A stretch of 64,000 bases of DNA from Aphis gossypii (taxonomy: Eukaryota; Arthropoda; Insecta; Hemiptera; Aphididae): contig NC_065530.1 in NCBI RefSeq assembly GCF_020184175.1, positions 2,418,001-2,482,000 on the forward strand. Direction: 5' to 3'. The notes under the pieces are model-generated. The model was not told the DNA's origin. It made no database searches and worked only from the letters and a program-made list of their open reading frames with translations. Numbering within the stretch: the first letter of the stretch is position 1; the number at the start of each line of letters is the position of its first letter. The position numbers and the translations under genes are program-made. This document shows positions 37,958 to 52,072 of the stretch, in pieces.

Positions 37958-38324
37958 CCTTCCAGTGGGCGAGTTAAAATCTATTAAAAAAAGTAGACGA
38001 GCGTAGTAAATTATACAACAGTCAAATATGTTATGATTATCGTACATATATTAAATATTATTTTATTTATTGTTTTATGCATCTGGATTTACTAATGCAA
38101 ACACATATTAAAACAAGCATGAAGCAGTATAAATCATTAAATAAAATTAATACGTTCACAAAATTATTATTATTTAAACTTATGAAATACTTTAAATAAA
38201 ACCTAAATAATAACATTTTCAAGGAATAACTATGACGGTCGATAAGATAAAAATTAAATATATGTAAAAAAAAATTAAATTACAAAAGTGTTGTATTTTT
38301 TAAAACTGCACGCCTACTGGAAGG
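37958..38324. repeat. Element with inverted ends, 367 bp
   Basis: CCTTCCAGTGGGCG at 37958-37971 and CGCCTACTGGAAGG at 38311-38324 are inverted repeats matching at 13 of 14 bases. A looser A/T-rich similarity continues inward. The interior is AT-rich without a frame. I could not find a convincing target duplication, so this may be an old MITE or a nested repeat boundary. Confidence 0.45.
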
Positions 38325-41300
38325 TTAGTACTGAGATTGTTTATTTTTATTTTTATTTTTTATCAATTATACGGTATCGAGTAGATCCAATATTTTACTA
38401 TAAGTATAAAAGTTAACAATTAGAGCATCTTTACTATTTCCAAATGTAAAGTCAAACCTTCAGCACTCCTCCCCCGCTCCGAAATAAAAATATAAACCGT
38501 TGTAAACCCAATATATTATTCATCGTAACGCTCTGAATTTAAAATAGTAAAATCAGAAAACACAACATTATATGATGTTGTATATTTTATTATTTGTTTT
38601 TAATTTTTATTAAATATACACTTATAAATTTTGAACACACTGCAAAATGGTTTTCACATTAAAAAAAAAAAAACAAAACAAAAATTTACAATTGTATCTA
38701 ATATTCATTTAAAAAATGACAAATAATATAATATAAATACTAAAATACATAATATTGCGACAAAATGTTTTTAGTAATATTTTAATGTTCCTGGACAGAA
38801 ATCCACAGGACACGACTTTCGACCGTCTAATATGTACATTATGCATAATATAGTATGTTGTTTTCTATTCAACAGTAATGTGAAGAAAGTCTATTATTAA
38901 CAATTAGTTATATTCTTTACACGTTGAACTGCGACTAACACTGTTTTATATTACGATTGCGCATGTGAAAATGGCGTTGCATTTAATAATCTAAAATAGA
39001 CGATGTGTGAAAAAATTAAACTAGTAATGTGCGTCTCTGACCTTACTGTAACACCGTGGGTGGTTATGGTACGTCAGTGGCGTCGTTTTCAAATTTAGAG
39101 TACAGCTGATAGCTGATGTAATCCTTTCCTGGCTGCTTTGACCATAAGAACTTTTACCTTTCACAGCAGCAGTCATGGGAATGCGTTCCTCCATATTCTA
39201 TCTGTTTTTCATTACTTTTGTGATGGCAGTTTTGTCGCTTACTATAACATATACTTTTCACTATTATGTATAATATTATTTACTAATTATTTTGATATTT
39301 TGTTTAATTTTGATCTCATGTACCTACACTACGAACGTATTCGTATCGTTTTTCATTACGTCAGATACTTATATTTACATGATAGCTATTAATTATAGCT
39401 AAACAGTAATATTATATGCAATTTAACTAGTAAATTAATAATAAAAATATAATATAATACTAAATTTAGATGACTAATAATATTATTAGTATACCGAGAA
39501 TCGTTTTTCGTTTACAATGAACTACTAAATTACGAGAAATAATAGCACTTTTCTTTGATTTCATATTATATCGGAACATAATCGTTAAAATATACGCGTA
39601 TCACAATTTGACAGATACCTTGTATAAATATGTAAAAAATATAATACACTAAAAATAGATTAATATAAAAATACATTCTTCACTCATAGGTACAGAATAG
39701 ATAGATCTTTAGGGATGAATCGAAGTGACAGCGTGGTTATGTACTAAAATGCCCTTGAACTCGATCCGAAGAAAGTCGAGATGTATGAGAATATAATATG
39801 GATATTTACAGCTATATTACATAAAAAAAAAAATCCTAATAATTACATTTTTAAACTACCGTTCCAATACCCAGGAAAAAAATGCCTGTATAATCGAATG
39901 TAATTAAGTACCGTTATAAAATTGTTGGACACTCATCTGCAATGGCGTGATTAGAAAATGCTTATATGGAGAGGGAATGTTATACAAGTAAACTTATCAA
40001 ATCAAGTACCCAAATTAAAACGTTTGTTCATATTATTGAGATCCAATTACGGTCGAATATTTGCGATTATTGTTTGGTCACTCTATGCAGTATGCAGCTT
40101 CTCAATGACTAGCATAATTCATCACGATTATTGCATCCATATATTATTCTAAACGAACATTTTATATATTAAGTATTTAATGATGTTCAAATAAAATAGT
40201 TGATTGATTGTGAATTTATCATAATTATATTGATCATTGAAAACAACTGTTGAAAGTTTACTTCTGAAAATTATAAAACCATGTTTTTATTTTTGTTTTT
40301 TTTATAATTATTTAAAAAATTAACGTCATTCCCTTTAAATCAATTATTATTTTTTATTTTTGGTAAAATGTTCAATTTAGGTCACAATAATATATGATAA
40401 TATGATACTTTTCACATTTAATTTTAATAACTGTTATCTCTGTTTATGTGCTTATAACTAAAAATATAGATATACACCGACATCGTACATAGAAAAAACT
40501 ATTATATAAAATGCTCACTCAACAAATTGTCTAGACATATTGTACAGCATAAAAGGATGGAAAAAATAGTCGTTTAGGTATATGTATGTTACTTTAAGAT
40601 ATTATATACCTATTTTTGTATTTTCACGACTAACTGGTTTTATACTGCTCATTTTGTAAACCCTTTTAATGGCATTTTGTATAAGTCACTGCAGACCATT
40701 GTATACCTATCCTTTACTCGACGGCCGTATAATAAGTTACAAAGATTAGCATAAAATAAGATTAATACTACCTGAACCATTATTTTATTTTTAATACATT
40801 ACGTATATAAATATATATATATATATATTAATATACGATTCGGAATAATAACATTATTGTTTCCATTGAATTGAAAGATTAGTCTGTTCGAATAATAAAT
40901 CTTCGCTGTAATTTTGTTTACAGTTAATTTACATTTCTGAATTTTATTCGGAAAACATTTTGTATTCACCCAGTATGGTGGATTTGTTTTTCATTTTATA
41001 GTCTCGTTTTTACAATCGAATGCAATTGTAAATAATATATAAAATATTATATTATGCTCTTTTAGTACGAAATTATTATGATATTATATTACAAGACGTG
41101 CGCATTTGGTGGTTCTTTCCAAAACCATCTGGGGTTTTTTGAAGAATCGACTACGATTTTAAAAACGTGTATTACGCAATAAAATATTTTACTACTGAAA
41201 CCAACCCTCGAATGGGCGCTTGTAAGACACGTTGTCAAATAATATGGCTAAATAAATATGGCTTTAGGCACTTATTATATACCTACATCGAAGTCACACT

Positions 41301-43050
41301 TGTAACTTTTATTAATATTAAACTGTATAATAAACCTATAGTAGCATTGAGAAATCAATTTTACTCTGATTCACAAATTGCATATTATATCGAAAATAAT
41401 AAAAATAAATAAAACGAGTAGGTTGGTTGATACGATTTATAATACTTGCATGTCCCTATAATAATTTGAATTCTTTATTAAAAATGCGCAGGTGTTGAGT
41501 ATCTCTTCATCCGTCGATCTAGTTCAGGTGGACCTATTCAGGCGAACAGCCTGCTGCATCGTTCAAAGTTGAGCTGAGAGGATTTAAATTATTATGCTAT
41601 ACAAGTGCGTGGGAAAATCATAAATTAAACTGTTAAAATAATATTCGTATTATTTATGTCTTAATGTATAAAGTGTATAAAGAAAAACAAAACATATTTA
41701 GTAATAATAAATATTGTATGGATGGCTGAATGTTAAAGGTCATAAACAACGTATCAGGTGGTACTTACCCTCTAAGTGAGTCATTTTAACATACTATACA
41801 GGGGGTTACGCATTTTTACCGAAATTGTGTGGAGTACATAATATTAAACAAGTAGTCAGTAAAAAAACCAAAAATGAATTTTCAAAAGAATTTTATAATC
41901 TTCCTTGAAATTTAATCAAATGACTAATAGTCAAGAATATAAAAAAAAGTAAATACAATTTAGTCTTCATGATAAATTACAATAATAAGTCTTAGTTTTG
42001 AGTCAATAACAATAGGAATAATATTTTATATTTAACACAAACACTATAAACACCTCACACTTGTCACTATCCTATCTGCAGACCGTGGGAATAAACAGAT
42101 TAGAATTAGGTATTATTATTAACAGATACACGATGGGGTTTGCACCGAAAGCCTATCATAAATATAATATGATATATATTATATAGGTACCGTTAAGGCG
42201 TTAAAATACACAATAACACCAATGCACGTGAGTAGTAAGGTAATAATTATTTTTTAGTGGAAAAACGTCGTTTTCGATACGATTTTTTGTAATACCTACT
42301 TGAAAACCGTATAATCTGTTGTAGATATTAATCGTGTTGCACGTTACAGCCGGCTGTATAAGTTAAAATATAATTTCAGAACTATTCCATCTATAGTTTA
42401 ATGTCTCGCAAACGTATAATATAATAATATAAACATGCCTATAATACTGGCGAGTTAACGGTGTAAAAAAACAACAACGTCATAATAGTCATTAGTACGG
42501 TTTGCGTATAATTAATTGTAGTGCAAAATTTTCAACGAAGATACTTGCGAAATCGCTTTACAGGTACAAACCTATATCTGGATAAGTATACCACCTACGG
42601 TCTAGCCCTGACGGTCTACAACTATCATAATATCGTAATATATTTTATGTCGCATCGTTATAAGTAAAAAAAAAATGTTTAACAAATTTTTTTTAAAGCG
42701 TATTTTTAAATTGGCATATCGCTCTATTTTTAATTTACAAAAAAATCAAATTTAAAATATCCAAGAAAAAAATATAAGAATAGAGACAAATCATTCAGTG
42801 AAAAGTAAAAAAAATAATTTTCATAGTTTTTTTACCCTGTTATTATTTTGTTTAAGAATAATTGAGCATCGCCGTTACATAAATTATACTCATTTAAAAT
42901 CTAAATCGTATTTTTTTTTTTAGAAAACGGATTTTACGATCACATCAATTTACTACATATTTGGCTATTTTTGTGGCATAAACGCATAATATTAAGAACA
43001 CGTTTCTTGATTATTTTTTAGACATTCTAAAACATCACTATATGCTTTAA
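38325..43050. other. AT-rich spacer without supported genes
   Basis: Contains many A/T runs, the (AT)n tract at 40811-40828 and a small motif cluster at 39497-39520 (GAATCGTTTTTCG, then TACAATGA) that echoes the repeat tails at 33.34 and 51.78 kb. Frames such as 39138-39392, 39958-40152 and 41167-41412 are single chance frames without motifs. Confidence 0.3.
40811..40828. repeat. (AT)n microsatellite
   Basis: Nine uninterrupted AT units. Confidence 0.85.
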
Positions 43051-43059
43051 ACCCAAGCA

Positions 43060-44420
43060 CTAGTTATATTATTATGTACGAGTCTCGACGATTTCGGTCG
43101 GATTGAAGTGTATTTTGTTTTTTCCTCTCCCCGGGCGTACCCATACGGTCTATAACCGTAGATAGACAGACACCTCCTCGGGTTAACGAACAACGATGAC
43201 AACGACGACGAAAAAAAACAACGACACACGCATTATAGTATAAGTACCTATACAACACTCACTCACACTCGATCGCCCGACGTACACACTTATTATTATT
43301 ACTTTATATATATATTAATACACAACAATATATAATTACACGTCCGGCGAATTTGTCGTAGGATTTTGATTTCACTCGCAGACCACATTATCTTAGTACG
43401 TATATGTACACAAAGGTACCTCTATGTATGTATTTATATATATATTATATATTATTATTATAGACGACGTCTGCGCAGACCGACGACGACCACGTCCTAC
43501 TCTAAATTTGTCTCAATGATAATCGGTTTTATTTTTTCTTCTTCGCCGCAAGTCTATATATGAAAACGGCCCGAACAGATGGTTATCCTTATATGTGACG
43601 CGCGCGTCCATGTGGTCGGACGGAACACGCTACGCATGTAGGTACGTATATAGGCGGCGGGCGATTATTATTACTATTACGATCGTCACACACACACACG
43701 CGTAATATTATTATAACACATAATATTATACGCGCCCGCCCGGAACAACTGCTCGGCGAAAACCTTATTTTCCGCGCCAATTCCTGCGATATCGGCACCG
43801 GACTTTGACCCTTCGAACTTTTCCGGCCCGGCCCACGACCGGACCGCGAGCCCGGCTGGCGATTCGTCGCGTCAGGACCTCCGCACCCCGGTAGCGATCG
43901 CCATGTGTTTCGCCGCCGTCGCCGTCGTCACATGCTCCTCGCTATGTACCTAGGTAGAGGTACCTACCTAGCGCGCTCGCACGTTTCCTTGTTTGTAAGA
44001 CTACAATTTATTATTATCTTTTTTTTCTCTCTCTCTCCGTCTTTGGCCGAAGTCGTCCAGGTGGTGTGTAACCCATAATGGAAATCCAAGTCTCCCCGGC
44101 CGACACCGCGCCGCAGCCGAACGTATCCAAACTCGTTTAGCCGTCTCCGCTCCGTACTCGGACAGTCTGACACATCGCGTTCCAGTATAATATATAAGCA
44201 TATGTACGTACAGTTATCATGATAAATAATATATCATATTGTATTCCACGTCAAATGACGTTGATTCGTCATCTTATTTGCCGTCAGCGATCGTGTCTAT
44301 ATGCCGATCCATAATTGATAATATATATGAGTACATTACCTCATATGTGTATAACGTTAATACTTGATTTTGGGCTATGACTCGGAAGTCGTTTCGTTTG
44401 TGATTTTATCACGCCCTCTC
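43060..44420. promoter_or_regulatory. Large CpG-rich island, best promoter candidate in the window
   Basis: The strongest and longest GC-rich block, peaking at 43740-44180. Examples are CGCGCCCGCCCGGAACAAC (43731), CCGGCCCGGCCCACGACCGG (43823), CGCCGCCGTCGCCGTCGTC (43911) and GGCCGACACCGCGCCGCAGC (44098). It includes a mirror-like AGGTAGAGGTACCTACCT stretch near 43953. Short frames are open in several phases, as expected for CpG-rich DNA. An untranslated first exon in either direction is plausible. No TATA box is well placed, which would fit a CpG-type promoter. Confidence 0.35.
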
Positions 44421-44542
44421 GGCGATGATTCAAATAATATCGAATATTTGAAGTTATTTTTTTTATCACCGGTCGAAAACACGGGTCAAACCCCTAAAAG
44501 CCTACACGGGTAATGGTTATCACTCACCCCCAGATTCCACAG

Positions 44543-45143
44543 TTAAACAGACAGATGTTTACTGGCCATGGTCAGTTCTACACCATTGATGTCTCCAGCG
44601 CCCTCCTCCCCAACCGTGGTGGCTAAAAGTTCAACACTTTCAATATACCTATTACCCAAGGAATTAAAACTATGTTTGTTTTTAATGACCTCGTCCATCT
44701 TCCACAATCTTAATTTCGTCTTCACTATCGGTGTTGTTGTCGTCAACATTTATTATTCAAGTTTGTGTATCTATTTAAACTGGCTTTCAAGATTCAATTA
44801 TTTATAGGTGATGCACAACACAGTATAGAAATTATAAAAAGTATCTATAAAAATTAAGAATATATAATAGAGGTTGCCAAAAATAAATAAAAAAATATGC
44901 TCGTAGTTAATTGGTTTAGTGAAGCGGCTACAATTTAATTTTAAACATTTTACGGTGTTGGTTTTGTTGTACCGAAAAATTAAGAAATAATCCACAAAAC
45001 GATGCCAGAAACTTTTGGATTTGGGTAAAAATACTGTGCCAGTTGGTTGTACTAACGAAGTATAATACGGATATATAATATGTAATATACGACTTGTATA
45101 TATAATATAAAATGCAAAATATTTCAAAACATAACATTTTCAA
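44543..45143 (-). pseudogene. Decayed coding-like stretch on minus strand, possibly a transposase relic
   Basis: On the minus strand around 44700-44760 one frame reads DDNNTDSEDEIKIVEDGR, an acidic stretch typical of eukaryotic nuclear proteins, then hits a stop. The adjoining frame continues as MDEVIKNKHSFNSLGNRYIE and ESVELLATTVGEEGAGDING to a stop at 44543. A single frameshift would connect them. Upstream on the same strand, 44798-45127 holds a frame with KSKSFWHRFVDYFLIFRYN. Acidic C-terminal tails like this occur in several DNA-transposon transposases, but no catalytic motif is visible and the family is not established. Plus-strand frames over the same bases are probably shadows. Confidence 0.3.
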
Positions 45144-46685
45144 GTATTTATATAAGTTATTACCTGGGTCGAGATAAGAAACATGTGTAAATGCGCCATG
45201 CGGTATAGTTTAACTAACAATTAATGCGACCCAGCTAACAGACAAATACCAAACATAGTGTTTGTATATTATATTTATTAGACATATATTGTGTAGTCAT
45301 AGTCACAAGACACTATTCACTATTTTTATAATATAATAATATTTTAAGTAGTGGCGTATACCTAAAAGGTGGTAGAAGTGTTAAATGGTTGAACACATAT
45401 TATCTACTCATCTATTTATAAATAAATTTGTATAGATTGTAATTTTTCGGTAGCTCACATACTAAAAGGATGACACATTTTTCTTTTTCAAACGCTACCA
45501 ATACATTGCATTCAACACCTCTATTATTGACCTTCCATGTAAACAATAAAACAGTCTTTTTGGTTTCTGGCTCTTACGATATAATTAATATAATATAAAT
45601 CACTAATAACTAAATCGTCTATAATAATAAGGGTCACTGTTTCTCGTAGTTTTCCTACTATGAGATTTTTCTCTTTTTAACAATAAAAAAAAACAGTTGG
45701 TCTAAATTATTGGTTTTATTACGATTTCGGAAAACGACTTCACGTACTCCTTAATGTGGTGCTTTTATTATATAGAATTTAGTAGTTTTCGTTCCAGATT
45801 AGACTTGTTTAATAAGCCATATAGAAATCGCTGACGAGAAATTTTTAGTTACTAGGTATACATTATAAACTTACAGAAGTTTCCTATATAGACACGGTTT
45901 TTGATACGATCGTTTCGTCCGTTATAAATGATATATCATAATAATATTCTTCCGTAAACATAAAACGATTATATCAACAATAGTTCTACCTACATAAAGA
46001 CACAAAAACCGTTTGATATGGGCGTAAATGTACTCCATAACAGTTTTGGTAGTCTATCTTGATACATTTCGAATGTATAATAGTTATTTAACAAAAAAAA
46101 AACGAGAAACGATTGTCGTAAAAAAAAACTATAGTTCAACTATATAAACATTTAATAATAATAATACCTACCTACCCTGATAATAGAATACATATACCTA
46201 ACTTGCGTAGGTGTGAGGCGTGTATGCCGTATGCGTATGTAAATATTACATAATATTATAGTCAGTAGTGTACACGCAGTGAGTGATCAGGATTGATATT
46301 ACCCTCTCCCCCAGAGTCTTTTTTTGTTTTTACGATTTAACGATGTACCAATTTATAGTAAAAAAAAAACGTTAAATTTCTCAATAAAATCCGGTCCGTA
46401 GAGTTATATAATTGGTTGAAAAAAAAAATTAATAAACAATTTGTATTGATTATTTTTTAGAATTAAAGGCAATATTTTACAGACGATAACTGAGTTGTTT
46501 GCTTGTTAAATGACTGTTCAAGAAAAGGCGTTTTCAGTTGCAAAAGGACATAAGGTACATTTATGTATTTTCTCCTCGAAAAAAAACCGTAAATATTTCG
46601 GTAGTGTCAAAACACGTCAGAAATTGTCGTAAAAATGGTCAAACGAATATTTAATACGTTACATATCATATAATATTATAATACT
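45144..46685. other. AT-rich spacer
   Basis: AGTAGTGGCGTATACC near 45348 recalls a repeat terminus, but no partner was found. There is no frame or RNA-gene signature. Confidence 0.25.
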
Positions 46686-47290
46686 GTTGTACAACTATAT
46701 AGTTCACGGCAGAGGCAGCGGAGCGCATTGCACGCAACACACGCGGTTGGCCGGATCGCTATTGCGCCGGGTCTAAAAGAAGTAATAATATACTTATAAT
46801 AATAATAATAAAGCAATCCCGGTCACGTCTGGATAATAAACCCCGAAATTAATAAGTCTGCTCTGCGTCGTTTGCACGGGGCTGTAAGAAAACAAAACGC
46901 AGACTTTGACGACGACTATTTAGTCTATATTATATAAGCATAACACTACACACACACACATAATGATATATTATAATAAATGTGTGTATACACACAATAA
47001 TACACGTGTATAAGACCTCTGCTGCAAGTGGACTGAGGCGGGAAAATAGAAAAAAGGAATGTAAACGCGTATTATACATACATATATATATATTGGAGAA
47101 CTCTTGAAAAATCGCTTCCACGTGTTTTACGGGGCATGTGCGCCCGCCGGCCGAGCGTCTACGACGTGATAGAACACTGGAAACAGGTCTATTCGGCCGA
47201 CGCGCCGTCGTCCTTAGCCGCCGGAAGGGTGTGGCCGCCAAACACTCCTGTGCAGAGCTGATAGCTTCTCTGCGGTGCACGTGCAACTAT
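46686..47290. promoter_or_regulatory. CpG-richer island
   Basis: CACGGCAGAGGCAGCGGAGCG near 46706, CGCCCGCCGGCCGAGCGTC near 47141 and GGCCGACGCGCCGTCGTCC near 47195. A minus frame at 46930-47286 and plus frames overlap here. Their Arg-rich content follows from the base composition. A regulatory or first-exon role is possible. Confidence 0.2.
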
Positions 47291-50200
47291 AATATTATTA
47301 CATTATAATATATTTTACTTTACTATGTTCTACGAATGCTCACGCCGGAGATGGGCTGCTCATATTGTATGGAATACGATTTCCAACAAGAAAAATTTCA
47401 CGTTTGACGGATTATACGCACCGCGTTTGAGCGCTAAACCGTAAATTACAATATTACGAGTTTATAAGTTGGAAATCGTACGAGTATATTAATTATCAAC
47501 GTGAACTTAAACTAGGAAATATGTTAACATGATATAAATCAAAAAACACCGGATACTTACTACACATGTTCGTGGCCGTGAAACCGGAAGATAGTGGACG
47601 GCGAAAAAATGTGATGTCGTATAAAGATTCTATGACATGGACAATATCGAAAATTCATGTTCTGTAATTTCCAAACATTTTTTTTTCATTATCAAATGTA
47701 GTGTGATATTACTGTATAGGTAGATTTTTAAATCAAATCTAATTTTAAATACATTTCCATAATTTTTTCACTTTCGATTGCGAGTTCACTTCTGGTTAAC
47801 GGTATTGCAATTTTTATATTAGACGTATAAAAATAAACCCCCATGACAAATTCCAAATGTATGTTGTGTTTATAGAATATAGATGTTTCACGTATAGTAG
47901 TTCAAAACACTAACATAGGCTTTTACTGAATGAAACAAAGTAGATTTCATGACAATTTCACGTTTGAAAACTGGATTTTTGGGTAAGGTTTGACACACAA
48001 ATTTCAAAATGTTAAGTCCACTTTGGTTGGACGACGCGAATTTGACACACTTATCCATTCAATTTTATCTGTAACTAGCAAACAGCTGCTAATTCCCAAA
48101 TTCTGAATATTAACTTGCAAAATATTGATACGAATTTCGAGTCAATACATCAAAATGATGGACCAATTTAACGTACGGCATGTTTATCGTTGTTTTTATA
48201 AATTAAATATATATATTTTTTTTAACTATAAATAAATTTAATTTTGGGAAAAATTTTCTTCCTCTTTTATCCATGAATGTGTATAATGAATTTTTTTACA
48301 CACTGTAGCGTACAAGTAATTTTTTAATTTTATTTTCAGTAATTCATTTGTTCTTATACTTAAACTATATAATCTATACTAATAAATAACATCACAATAT
48401 TTACCTATTTTACCTTTGAGTTTTCAATATTACTTCTAAAACAGTATATCCACATGACTATATGCCTGTATGTGTTTTCTAAATATTATTTATATTAAAT
48501 TATTAACAAAGATCGTGAATTATAAACTCATTTCGACTTATAGAATAAATACTATATACCTACAATTATAATATAATAATTATGATAATAATAACATAGT
48601 GTTCAAAAAATATTTAAACACATTATCCTACGCTTAATGTTTTTTAACCGACATACTACAATTGATTTCACCTGTATTAAAAATGATATATTCAATAAAA
48701 ACAATTACACGCAATATATTGATTAGTGTTATACTTTTCAACCGCATACTCTGCGAATAACCTCTTCAGTCATATTTTACGTATAAACCCGACTGTTATT
48801 AGTAATAACTAAATTCTTGGAAATAAATAATAACTAATACTTATTTCCAAGAATTTTGAACAAATTAGCTATCATGCGTACGATTCATCCAATTTTATAT
48901 ATTTGTCTACGTCAATATTGAAATGTCTTACGTATTATCGTACTCGAAGTCTAATTCACTATAGTAATTAATGAGTGTGTATTTTTTACGGTTCTATTTT
49001 TGAATTTTTACCACTTTGCCTTCTCGCATAACAACCACATTGTATACACAAGTATATTCTAGTACCTACGTACCTTGTTTCAGTTAAAAATTTTTAAATT
49101 AAATATTTTTCTTCTATTCCTTTATAGATCGACACTAGTAATATATATATATATTAATATACAAGGGAGATCTTCCTCGCGTTCGCTCATAAACCTCCCT
49201 TTAAATTTTTTTTTTTTTTAGTGAGTTGAGAATTTATGGCTCTAGTATAGAAATCTAAATAATTATTATAAAATAATACAAACACAATAATTTAGATTTT
49301 AACTAAAATATAATACACACATTTCTATAATTAATCATCAAATAGTAAATACAATATTTGCAATAGATTTCTCTTAAAATGTTCACTCACCACGACTTTA
49401 CATTGTGAAAATACAACGTAAAATTGTTAATAATTAAGAGTCCAAAATAAGATTTTTGTGGCCATAGTGTACAATAAAAAAAATTCTTATAATTGTACTT
49501 GTATTTTCATTAAATAATTATAAATTATTATATATATAAATATTAAATTTAAAATATTTTTCTAGCAAATTTCCGTATTATTTCATAAAATATAAAATGT
49601 ATTGACTATAAAATACAATTTCCTGACACCAAAATCGAGAGTTCAGTTAAGTTTTCTTTTGCACTGTTCGTTCTGAAACTATACTAATTTTTTCATATTT
49701 TAAAAGCGTTGTTTCTGCAGAACAGCGCCTTACTTGGTATAGCCACCTATCTTTAAGCTATAATTGGGAAACACGTAAATTATTGAGTTTTAATAAAATC
49801 ATTTTCAAATTAAGAATATTCAAATTATGAGTATTAATTAATTAATAATAATTATTGGTTCACTTAAACTACTTAAAATTAAATACTTACAAAATTGATC
49901 TGTCTTATATTAATTTATTGTCATAAACCCATCTTTATAATGACGTTTTTAATATTTTCTTCTTTTTCGTTATAGACAACAATTATATAGTAAATTGGTG
50001 ATCAACTTTTGGTTCAGTCTTGTGTGTTAATTTCTATAATAATAATAGTATGATATTTAGCTAAAATATGATTATAATGATAATCATATTAAATTCCAGC
50101 CGGGTTGTGGAATCTATTGAAAACGGTATGAGCAGCGCAACCTAGCGGCGATTCAATGACATTATATCACGCTGATGGTTTAGTATAAACACCACATCAC

Positions 50201-51760
50201 AGCGCTACATAAATTAATTTTTACACATTCAGTATTTTTTTTTTTTTGGTCTCTACGACCGTCAACATTATTATTTATTACTATTATATTAGTTTTGTAA
50301 TGATATTGTTTTTGCGTACAATTTTCAAAAAATTGTTAGAATCAGATTTAATGTTTTATCAGAATAATTTAGAGCATCGACTTTACAAATTAATTTTCAT
50401 ACCTAGTAGGTAATCATAATAATTTCAAAAATAAAATATTTACGGAATAAAAATTATAATTGGTGACATTGAACCTATCGTATAATTAATTTTGGCCTTA
50501 AAATCGTAGGTACTGGCGAAATTTACATACAAAAAACTAAAAAGTAATTAGCGGTATATAATTTATGATCACCTTATTCATGCACAATTATTTAATTTAA
50601 GATAAAATACACATGCAAGTTCCTAATAATATAATATATTCCGTCATTAGGAATTACGAGGAATTAGAACTAAATCCTTATAATAAACTGAAGAAAAAAA
50701 TAATTTTTTTAAGAAATTATGCTTCAAAGAAAAAATACAAGGGAAATCAGAAAATAAGGTAATATTTCAATACTAATGCGCGATTCCCAGAATACTATGG
50801 TTAAATAAATATTTTTTGTTCATTAAATGAACATAACATTTAATATTTAAATTTATAATTACAAGAGTAACAGTTTTTTAAATAAATATATTTGTATTTG
50901 TATACTTTTTTATTTACAAATTTTAATGAAACGGAACAAAAATCAAAACATTTTTGAAGTATTATAAGTATTTGCTTCCTCCAGTGAATGTTGAACGATT
51001 CTCAGAAATAAAAATTATTTGCTTAATTTAAATACTATTTTTTATGTAGTCCGTGTACTAATCTATAACGATAAGGTTATTTTTTTTTTATAAAAATCCT
51101 CAAGACTTAATAAATTGATAATTGCTTACTTATAGGTTAACCATAAGGTCAATTCAACGTATTCTGGATTCATCGAACGGAGTATTAAGCATAATATTAT
51201 TATAATGTTATATTATGTGTCTCGTGTATTATTATACAACTATATAATATTATGTTTAGGAATATTATAATATAAGATATTTACAATGGATACGCTGTGG
51301 TAAATTCTTTTACCTCTATTTGCAAAGCAGGTTTGTGACAACCCTTTCGACAATTGTATATTATTCAATGTAGGTATAGTAAATATTAAATATAATCGAT
51401 GAATGTATATTTTATAATATTATGTATGTGTATTAAAATACTAGATGATTCATTTTACATCATATTAAAAAGCATTAACGTTTATAAAAATAAATAACTA
51501 TTTATTGAATATTGATTTTGCAGTGTGTGTATTTATTTTATTAGTTTAGTTTCTGAAGATTGATTAGACCTTATTGAGTTTAAGGAAGGTTTTGCCGTTT
51601 TGGATAGAAAATCGAATACGTTCGGTACTTAGGAGATCAAAGTTGAATATTCACTTGTAATATAGTTACATTTTAAAACAATCAAGAAAAATGAAATAAA
51701 AAAAATAAAATTCGAACGTTTGTTAAACTAATTGTTTTGTAACCTTCATTATCAAAATGT
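47291..51760. other. AT-rich spacer without supported genes
   Basis: Poly-A/T runs, an AT tract near 49141, and a short GC-richer patch near 50097-50205 with AGCGCAACCTAGCGGCG. No exon-like or RNA-like feature is supported. Confidence 0.3.
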
Positions 51761-51762
51761 TA

Positions 51763-51905
51763 GATCGTCTTTGCTTAAAATCGTTTTTCGTGGTATACAA
51801 TGATTTATCATTGAATTAAAATTTAATACATCCATCACAGTGTCTACTATTCAATGACGAGGTACACTCAACATCTTTCCTGTACAGTAGAGTGGTTACC
51901 TACTT
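51763..51905 (+). repeat. Second copy of the repeat tail seen at 33.34 kb
   Basis: GTCTTTGCTTAAAATCGTTTT and what follows aligns in order with 33325-33455 (see that entry). This copy holds the small hairpin CAATGA-TTTA-TCATTG and keeps ATTCAATGACGAGGTACACT, so it looks less degraded than the first. Confidence 0.5.
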
Positions 51906-52072
51906 CAAGGTTTTATTTTTTCTATTCTTCTGTAGATTATTGTCATTGCGGTATCTCGCATAATATATTATATATTCATCGATGGCTTGACAAAAACCAA
52001 ACTCTTTTTATATGATTTAGTGGCATTACGAAACAACACCTTTGAAAAAGAATTTTTTATCATTATCATTTT

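Noticed and set aside
46930..47286. 118-codon minus frame rich in arginine
   Set aside because: The Arg content follows from CpG-rich bases and the frame then runs into AT-rich sequence encoding Tyr/Ile/Cys. No domain is seen.
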